Assembly: GCF_014163735.1 (NCBI RefSeq)
Contig: NZ_JACJDV010000001.1
Location: 1 to 64,000 of the forward strand
Length of the DNA stretch: 64,000 nt
Direction of reading: 5' to 3'
Source of the DNA: Shewanella sp. SR44-3
GTDB lineage: Bacteria; Pseudomonadota; Gammaproteobacteria; Enterobacterales; Shewanellaceae
The notes beneath the pieces were generated by a model, which was not told the DNA's origin, ran no database searches, and worked only from the letters and a program-made list of their open reading frames with translations. Numbering within the stretch: the first letter of the stretch is position 1; each line of letters begins with the position of its first letter. Position numbers and translations under genes: made by a program. This document shows, one piece after another, positions 58,567 through 64,000 of this stretch.

Positions 58567-58908
58567 ATGATACGTTTTCAGTATGATTTTTTCCCCGATC
58601 AAGTCGAGCTTCAAGCCAGTAATTGGTCTGGTATTGAACGCTTGTTGCTAAATGGGAAATCGGTATCGAGTAAAATCAACTTTGGTGCTAATAGCACCCA
58701 CTACGTTGAGCTCAAAGACGGTAAACCTTGTAAGTTTAGATTACAACTGGATCCACAAACTGATCAATTAACCTGTCAAGTATTCAAACAAAATCAACTT
58801 ATTGCTAGTTTAAAGCAAGGTAAGCAACATCTGAGTCTCAGTCGTCACAATGTCGATTTGGCAGTATTGTTCAGCTGCTGTGCCATTCTGGCAATTCTCT
58901 TATTGTGA
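58567..58908 (+). CDS. Small protein with C-terminal membrane helix, unknown
   Basis: About 113 residues from the ATG at 58567, which follows AAGGTAGGG; a frame 33 codons longer lacks a ribosome site. Beta-rich N-terminal body (MIRFQYDFFPDQVEL), then a hydrophobic C-terminal tail (AVLFSCCAILAILLL) as in tail-anchored proteins. No family recognised. Confidence 0.55.
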   Translation: MIRFQYDFFPDQVELQASNWSGIERLLLNGKSVSSKINFGANSTHYVELKDGKPCKFRLQLDPQTDQLTCQVFKQNQLIASLKQGKQHLSLSRHNVDLAVLFSCCAILAILLL

Positions 58909-58941
58909 GCCTTAATTTAGGCATAATATTGGGTATAACGG

Positions 58942-59916
58942 CTAATCGCTGTGATCATTAGTCTTTTTAAACTTAGCAAAACCATGTTGACCAAGACTTA
59001 TCACCGCCAGCGCCAACACACCAGCCACTAAACCAAACAAGGCATTGAGGATACTAGGAGTAAACCAAGCTATTACATGACCGACAAGAGCAAACTCAGA
59101 CACAGTACTGGTAGTTTGCGTAATCCACATCGACACACTATGAAACCCATGAGTTAAAATGCCACCGCCGACCATAAACATGGCAATAGTGCCGATAATG
59201 GTCAGCGCTTTCATCAAATAGGGTGCTGCAGCAATTAAAAAGCGGCCAATAGCATGATAGACGGCGACTTTGCTACCTGAGCCCTGTTTTTGGTTAAGAT
59301 ATAAGCCCACATCATCAATTTTAACGATACCCGCCACTAAACCATAAACCCCGACAGTCATCACAACAGCAATGACAGATAATGTTAAGAATTGGTTCAT
59401 CAATGGCTGTAACGCCACCACCCCCAGGCTTATAGCTATGATTTCAGCTGATAACACAAAATCTGTGCGTATCGCTCCTTTTACTTTTTGTTTTTCAAAC
59501 TGGGCTAAATTCTGTAAATCGGCCTCTAAGGCATGATTTGCAACTTTACTGCTTGCTGCCGAATCCTTTTTGGCCTGTTTTTGCTGATAACTATGGTGCA
59601 GTTTTTCCACGCCTTCATAGCACAGAAATAAACCGCCAAACATTAATAGTGGTGTGACAGCCCAGGGGATAAATGCACTGATCAATAGCGCGGCTGGCAC
59701 TAGGATTAGCTTATTAACCAAAGAACCTTTTGCCACCGCCCAAACCACGGGTAACTCACGCTCTGAGGCAACTCCTGATACTTGCTGGGCGTTTAAGGCT
59801 AAATCATCCCCTAATACTCCTGCGGTTTTACGAGCAGCCACCTTACTCATGGCGGCAACATCATCTAAAATTGTAGCAATATCATCGAGTAGTGTGAGTA
59901 AGCTTGCACCAGCCAT
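58942..59916 (-). CDS. DUF808 family inner-membrane protein (YedI-like)
   Basis: A 324-residue protein with the family start [21 protein letters not shown] and about six to seven membrane helices. Segments [17 protein letters not shown] and [14 protein letters not shown] fit DUF808. AAAGGACAG precedes the ATG at 59916. Function of the family is unknown. Confidence 0.85.
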   Translation of the reverse strand: MAGASLLTLLDDIATILDDVAAMSKVAARKTAGVLGDDLALNAQQVSGVASERELPVVWAVAKGSLVNKLILVPAALLISAFIPWAVTPLLMFGGLFLCYEGVEKLHHSYQQKQAKKDSAASSKVANHALEADLQNLAQFEKQKVKGAIRTDFVLSAEIIAISLGVVALQPLMNQFLTLSVIAVVMTVGVYGLVAGIVKIDDVGLYLNQKQGSGSKVAVYHAIGRFLIAAAPYLMKALTIIGTIAMFMVGGGILTHGFHSVSMWITQTTSTVSEFALVGHVIAWFTPSILNALFGLVAGVLALAVISLGQHGFAKFKKTNDHSD

Positions 59917-60001
59917 AATCTGTCCTTTAATATCTTGATAATCAAATCGCACTGCACTAAGTACCACACAGCACGAGTATCACACTGCACTTAAACCTAT
60001 G

Positions 60002-61033
60002 TTAAGCCCGTTTTTCACCACAGGAGCGGCGCACTATTAATTCCGTTTCAATAAGTTGTGGGCTCACTTCTTGGCCACGGATCAGCTTAAGCACGCTATC
60101 CACCAAGATTTTCCCTGCAAGGCGGGTGTTTTGTTTGATTGTAGTTAACGCTGGATTAGCAAAGCTTGCCACTGGAATATCATCATACCCGACAATCGCG
60201 ACATCTTCCGGGACTCGTACGCCTCGAAGGCTCAATGCCCGTATCGCCCCAATGGCTATCAAATCACTGGCGGCAAAAATACCATTAAAACTCAAGTTTT
60301 TATCTAACAAGGCATTGGCAGCATCGAATCCTGACGCCTCGGTATTAATGGCATCGAACTGCTTACGTTTATCCGCTTTTATACCGTGAGCTTTCATGGC
60401 GCTAACATGACCTAGGTAACGGTCTCTAAATTCAGGGCTGTGACTGGAGGCATCCCCAAGAAATGCAAGTTCAGTGATGCCAAGGGATAGCAGATGTGCA
60501 GTTGCCATCATGCCACCTTGATGGTTATCGCACCCCACAGACAGCACTGACTTATTATTATGTTCTGCCCCCCAAATAACAAAATGGGTATCTTGCTCCA
60601 GCAATTTAAGCAGTTTTTGCTCGTAATCCATGTAATCGCCATAGCCCAGCAAAATAATGCCATCGGCTTTATTGCTGTCTTCATAATCTGCGTGCCAATC
60701 TGTGGATAATTGCTGAAAAGATACCAGTAAATCATAACCTTGCTGAGCAGTTGCTCGCGTGATTGAACCTAGCATAGACAAGAAAAACGGGTTGATCAAT
60801 GAGTCATCATTAGTGGGGTCTTCACAGATCAATAGGGCCAAGGTATGGCTATTTTGAGTGCGTAAATTACTGGCGTTTTTGTCAACCTTGTAGTTGAGTT
60901 CTTTGGCAATAGCTTGAATACGCTGGCGAGTTTCAGGATTAACTAAAGGACTGTTGCGAAGTGCGCGTGATACGGTAGATTGCGACACCCCTGCGCGATA
61001 GGCAATGTCGATAGAGGTCGCTTTAGACGCCAT
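60002..61033 (-). CDS. LacI-family transcription regulator
   Basis: A 343-residue repressor-type regulator. The helix-turn-helix is SIDIAYRAGVSQSTVSRALRNS, then the hinge helix and a type-1 periplasmic-binding-like effector domain (about 60-335). The C-terminal part has GYDDIPVASFANPALTTIKQ, as in sugar-responsive members. No sugar genes are adjacent; the effector cannot be assigned. It might control the amylase operator at 20149, but that is a guess. Confidence 0.9.
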   Translation of the reverse strand: MASKATSIDIAYRAGVSQSTVSRALRNSPLVNPETRQRIQAIAKELNYKVDKNASNLRTQNSHTLALLICEDPTNDDSLINPFFLSMLGSITRATAQQGYDLLVSFQQLSTDWHADYEDSNKADGIILLGYGDYMDYEQKLLKLLEQDTHFVIWGAEHNNKSVLSVGCDNHQGGMMATAHLLSLGITELAFLGDASSHSPEFRDRYLGHVSAMKAHGIKADKRKQFDAINTEASGFDAANALLDKNLSFNGIFAASDLIAIGAIRALSLRGVRVPEDVAIVGYDDIPVASFANPALTTIKQNTRLAGKILVDSVLKLIRGQEVSPQLIETELIVRRSCGEKRA

Positions 61034-61138
61034 GGACTGTGACTCTTATAATTATTTTTGGGTTCGTTACTGTGTCAAAAAAAGGAAAAATGACGAATAT
61101 CAATCACTCGTCATCACTCCCATCAACCTTAGGGTACA

Positions 61139-61900
61139 TTAAAGCCCTAACTCACTTAATAGATCGTCGGCATCATCGGCAACAGCTGCTTTTAGCGCTG
61201 TTTTGTTTAGCTTGTCTTGTTGGACTTTGGCAACATTTTTAGCTTTAGCACTACTTAGGCGACTTTTACTCACATTTTTTTTATGGACAGCCAAGGTATT
61301 ACCATGTTCTTCAAGCAGTGAATCAGGATCGAATTCTTCATCCATCTCAAATTCTGCAGAGGCAATAAACTGAGTATCATCCATAGCAAACTCAAGGTAG
61401 AAAATGTGATTACTTTCAGTTTTAAATGATACTCTACGGGCCACTGGATTATCAAGATTTGCATCGATTGATATGGTTAACTCTTTGTTTATTGTTAACA
61501 TTTTAGGCTGAGACTGGCTAATTGATGTTTGTAACTCTTTAGAAATCTTACCAATGAAGTCACCTAAAATCTGGTTCATCAATTCGCCCATCACGTTGCT
61601 GACATCATCAGAGGTGTGAGTAAACGCTAATTCGGTTTCAGGCATACCCATGTTAAGCATATAACGGCGATAAATTTCGATAGCCGATTCAGCGGAGAAG
61701 TTAATCACCACAAGACCTGAAAATCCACCATCAAAGATCGAAAAACAACCAAGATCAGGCTTTAAACGAGTACGATTAATGGTTTGCACCATACCCGCGT
61801 GGGTGACATGACTCGCACTGGTGCTCGATAGTACATGAGACACTGAGTGACACAATTTCAATAAAATATCATCTGTGGTGACAATTTGTGCAGAATTCAT
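61139..61900 (-). CDS. DUF3334 / CheX-like protein
   Basis: A 253-residue protein whose central part resembles the CheC/CheX family: NVMGELMNQILGDFIGKI has the E-x-x-N active-site pattern. The C-terminal 60 residues are lysine/alanine-rich, with a terminal DDLLSELGL motif. I recall it as DUF3334 from Shewanella and Vibrio. Possible role in dephosphorylating a receiver protein (inference). Confidence 0.65.
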   Translation of the reverse strand: MNSAQIVTTDDILLKLCHSVSHVLSSTSASHVTHAGMVQTINRTRLKPDLGCFSIFDGGFSGLVVINFSAESAIEIYRRYMLNMGMPETELAFTHTSDDVSNVMGELMNQILGDFIGKISKELQTSISQSQPKMLTINKELTISIDANLDNPVARRVSFKTESNHIFYLEFAMDDTQFIASAEFEMDEEFDPDSLLEEHGNTLAVHKKNVSKSRLSSAKAKNVAKVQQDKLNKTALKAAVADDADDLLSELGL

Positions 61901-62174
61901 AATATAAACACCTAGCTATTGATAAATATGAGGTAATCTTGCGTCTAAAACATCAAAAAATCAAAACTTAAATCGACATTGCTAGCAATAAAGTCCAGCA
62001 GCAAGCTTAAGTGATAAGGTTTGAGTGTAACTCACGCAGCAATTAATACCACAATTGCTTAATCTCATTCAGTAAAAGCAAGGCTTTATATCTTGGAAAA
62101 ATGCCCAATCAATCTTCTTTGCTCACTGAGTTTACGATAGTATTAGTGCTGTTGTTAATCTTGAGTCTTTTTAT

Positions 62175-62432
62175 ATGTATCAGAAGTCAGTAACCATCAC
62201 AGCCCCTCACGGGATCCATACCCGTCCAGCCGCATTAATTGTAAAACAAGCAAAAACCTTTGACTGTGATGTCATTGTCGAATGTAATGGTAAAAAAGCC
62301 AGTGCTAAGAGCTTGTTTAAACTACAAACACTGGGGCTGTATCAGGGAGTCAATGTCACTGTCAGTGCCGACGGGCTACAGTCACAAACTGCTGTAGATA
62401 GCATAGTGGTACTGCTTGAAACCTTAGAATAA
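62175..62432 (+). CDS. ptsH: Phosphocarrier protein HPr
   Basis: An 85-residue PTS carrier that passes phosphate from enzyme I to sugar EII complexes. H15 is in GIHTRPAA, and the regulatory serine position S46 is in [10 protein letters not shown]. Length is typical. ptsI follows 73 bp downstream on the same strand. No crr is visible before the edge. Confidence 0.95.
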   Translation: MYQKSVTITAPHGIHTRPAALIVKQAKTFDCDVIVECNGKKASAKSLFKLQTLGLYQGVNVTVSADGLQSQTAVDSIVVLLETLE

Positions 62433-62505
62433 CGCCTCAACGCTAATGCTATAACTTGTAGACCTTATATTGTAGCCCCTACATATAAACAGCAAAGGAC
62501 ATGTC

Positions 62506-64000
62506 ATGCCAATCACAGGAACCTTAGTATCATCAGGTATCGCTTTCGGTGTCGCGCGACTAATTACGCCTCCAGATCAGTGCTTAGATGGGCAACTTAT
62601 TCCCCTTGATGGTATCGATGAGCAACAAGCCAAACTCAAACAAGCCATAGATCAACTGTGTCAACATTTGCGTCGCTGCCAATGTAACTTCAAACCAGAG
62701 CAAGACACCTTCGAATTAATCGATGCCGATATCATGTTACTCGAAGATCCTGAGCTGCTTAGCGCACTTAATCAGCATATCCGTCAGTTTCGCTTTAATG
62801 CACAAGTCGCTGTCGATAGAATTTTTACACAGCAAGCCGATGAGCTAGCCCAGCTTGACGACCCTTATCTTGCTAATCGCAGTTTAGACATCCGCTGTCT
62901 AGGTAAGCGCCTTAATAGTGCCCTTTGCGGCATTATAGAGTTAGGCATTGCTAATATCGATGAAGATTGCATCATCTTGGCTCAGGATTTGACCCCAGCT
63001 GAATTCGGTCAGTTACCGCTTAAATTTGTTAAGGGGTTAGTGTTAGCCACAGGCAGCGTCACCAGCCACACGGCTATCCTTGCTCGAGCCGCTGATATTC
63101 CTACCTTGATCAATTGCCAGTGGCAAAAAAGTAGCAATTCAGCCACCAGCATCAAAAATGGCGATAAATTGGTTTTAGATGCCATTGCAGGTGAGCTTTT
63201 CTACGCCCCCAGTACGGAGCTACAAGCACAGTTTGAGGCCAAATATCAGCAAGAACAACAAAGACGCCAAGCCCTAGCGCAGTATAAAGCTCGTCCTAGT
63301 GAAACCTTAGATGGTCACAGCGTTGCCATTCGCGCAAATGTCGGTGAACTAAACGATGTGCTGCGTTTAATTGATTCAGGCGCCCAAGGCGTAGGACTAT
63401 TTCGCACTGAATTCTTATTGATCCACGCCAAGAAAGTCCCTACAGAACAAGAGCAATATCAACTCTATTGTGATGCACTGCACAGCTTAGCAGGCCAAGT
63501 GCTCACCATACGCACATTTGATATCGGCGCCGATAAAGACATGCCTTGTGTAGCCCAAGCAAAAGAAGATAACCCTGCATTAGGCCTTAGAGGGATCCGC
63601 TTCAGCCTAGCACAGCCCGCAATTCTTCAACCTCAATTACGGGCAGTGCTCAGGGCTGCCAACCATGGCCCCATAAGACTGATGTTCCCCATGCTCAATC
63701 AATTGGAAGAATTGGAGCTGCTAATCGCTCAAATTGAACTGTGCAAAACCCAATTATTAGAGCAAGAAAAAGGCTTTGGTGAATTAAGCCTTGGCATAGT
63801 AGTTGAAACACCTGCAGCGGTGTTAAATTTATCCAATTTATTACCCTTATTAGACTTTGTCAGCATAGGCAGCAACGATCTAAGTCAGTATACTCAAGCG
63901 GTGGACCGCACTAATGCTGTGCTTACTAAAAGCTTTTCGCCCCTGTCTCCCCCAGTGCTTAAGTTAATCGCCATGACAGTGGAATCTTGTAAGGCATTCA
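62506..64000 (+). CDS. ptsI: PTS phosphoenolpyruvate-protein phosphotransferase (enzyme I), cut by window edge
   Basis: The visible 498 residues are enzyme I, which takes phosphate from phosphoenolpyruvate. The phospho-histidine is H188 in VTSHTAILAR (E. coli H189). GVGLFRTEFLL, TIRTFDIGADKD and GSNDLSQYTQAVDRTN are present, and the catalytic cysteine region lies past the edge. ATG at 62506 follows AAAGGAC; an ATG at 62501 is out of frame and quickly closes. About 75 residues are missing on the right. Confidence 0.95.
   Translation, partial: MPITGTLVSSGIAFGVARLITPPDQCLDGQLIPLDGIDEQQAKLKQAIDQLCQHLRRCQCNFKPEQDTFELIDADIMLLEDPELLSALNQHIRQFRFNAQVAVDRIFTQQADELAQLDDPYLANRSLDIRCLGKRLNSALCGIIELGIANIDEDCIILAQDLTPAEFGQLPLKFVKGLVLATGSVTSHTAILARAADIPTLINCQWQKSSNSATSIKNGDKLVLDAIAGELFYAPSTELQAQFEAKYQQEQQRRQALAQYKARPSETLDGHSVAIRANVGELNDVLRLIDSGAQGVGLFRTEFLLIHAKKVPTEQEQYQLYCDALHSLAGQVLTIRTFDIGADKDMPCVAQAKEDNPALGLRGIRFSLAQPAILQPQLRAVLRAANHGPIRLMFPMLNQLEELELLIAQIELCKTQLLEQEKGFGELSLGIVVETPAAVLNLSNLLPLLDFVSIGSNDLSQYTQAVDRTNAVLTKSFSPLSPPVLKLIAMTVESCKAF

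Overview
The window reads as chromosomal DNA of a marine gammaproteobacterium, most likely a Shewanella species. The evidence is gene content and order: ccoNOQP-H-I-S, a TauE-like gene, an FNR/EtrA regulator, uspE and ttcA in a row; an ivd-type valine/isoleucine degradation operon with LiuR-like boxes; aat-bpt-infA next to clpA-clpS-cspD; and mnmA-hflD-purB followed by a RoxA oxygenase. The assignment rests on synteny and protein character recalled from memory, not on a search.

Left end (1-3.9 kb) is accessory DNA. It holds a broken tyrosine recombinase of the IS91-associated kind, the C-terminal remnant of a DUF262/DUF1524 (GmrSD-type) nuclease, a PcfJ-like protein and an intact 438-residue tyrosine integrase. 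A 32-bp stretch of the nuclease remnant is present again, inverted and exact, inside the recombinase fragment, where it disrupts the frame. From 4 to 7.2 kb come a cysteine-rich small protein with an upstream Fur-like box, a REC/DUF3369/HD-GYP response regulator and a lipoprotein gene.

From 7.2 to 17.7 kb lies microaerobic respiration: a perfect FNR/EtrA site, the cbb3 cytochrome oxidase structural genes, their assembly genes (ccoH, ccoI, ccoS), a TauE-like membrane protein, etrA, uspE and ttcA. From 17.7 to 28.3 kb the content is mixed: a secreted GH13 amylase with a CBM20 domain and an operator-like palindrome, a MerR regulator plus flavodoxin-fold oxidoreductase joined by a 20-bp-spacer promoter, uvrB, an 850-bp gap with DnaA-box-like sites, two phage-tail-like small genes, a CheX-REC protein and gnd.

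From 28.4 to 36.5 kb on the minus strand is the branched-chain acyl-CoA degradation operon (thiolase, mmsA, acyl-CoA dehydrogenase, enoyl-CoA hydratase, 3-hydroxyisobutyryl-CoA hydrolase, mmsB, SDR). A LiuR-like palindrome lies upstream of it, and a second one lies in front of leucine dehydrogenase at 57.2 kb, which suggests one regulon. From 36.6 to 50.8 kb come nagZ, sdaA, a nagD-like phosphatase, a structured intergenic repeat, an M28 lipoprotein peptidase, a near-complete N-degron set (aat, bpt, clpS, clpA), infA, cspD and monomeric isocitrate dehydrogenase. From 51 to 64 kb come rluE, mnmA, hflD, purB, roxA, a DUF4826-like protein, ldh, a DUF808 membrane protein, a LacI-family regulator, a DUF3334 (CheX-like) protein, ptsH and ptsI, the last running off the right edge.

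Most of the window is ordinary core genome. I did not find a clearly new multigene system. The parts most worth a second look are the rearranged left end, the leader in front of ttcA, the regulatory DNA between the lipoprotein gene and ccoN, the gap at 23.4-24.3 kb with the adjacent phage-like pair, and the repeat at 41.0-41.15 kb.
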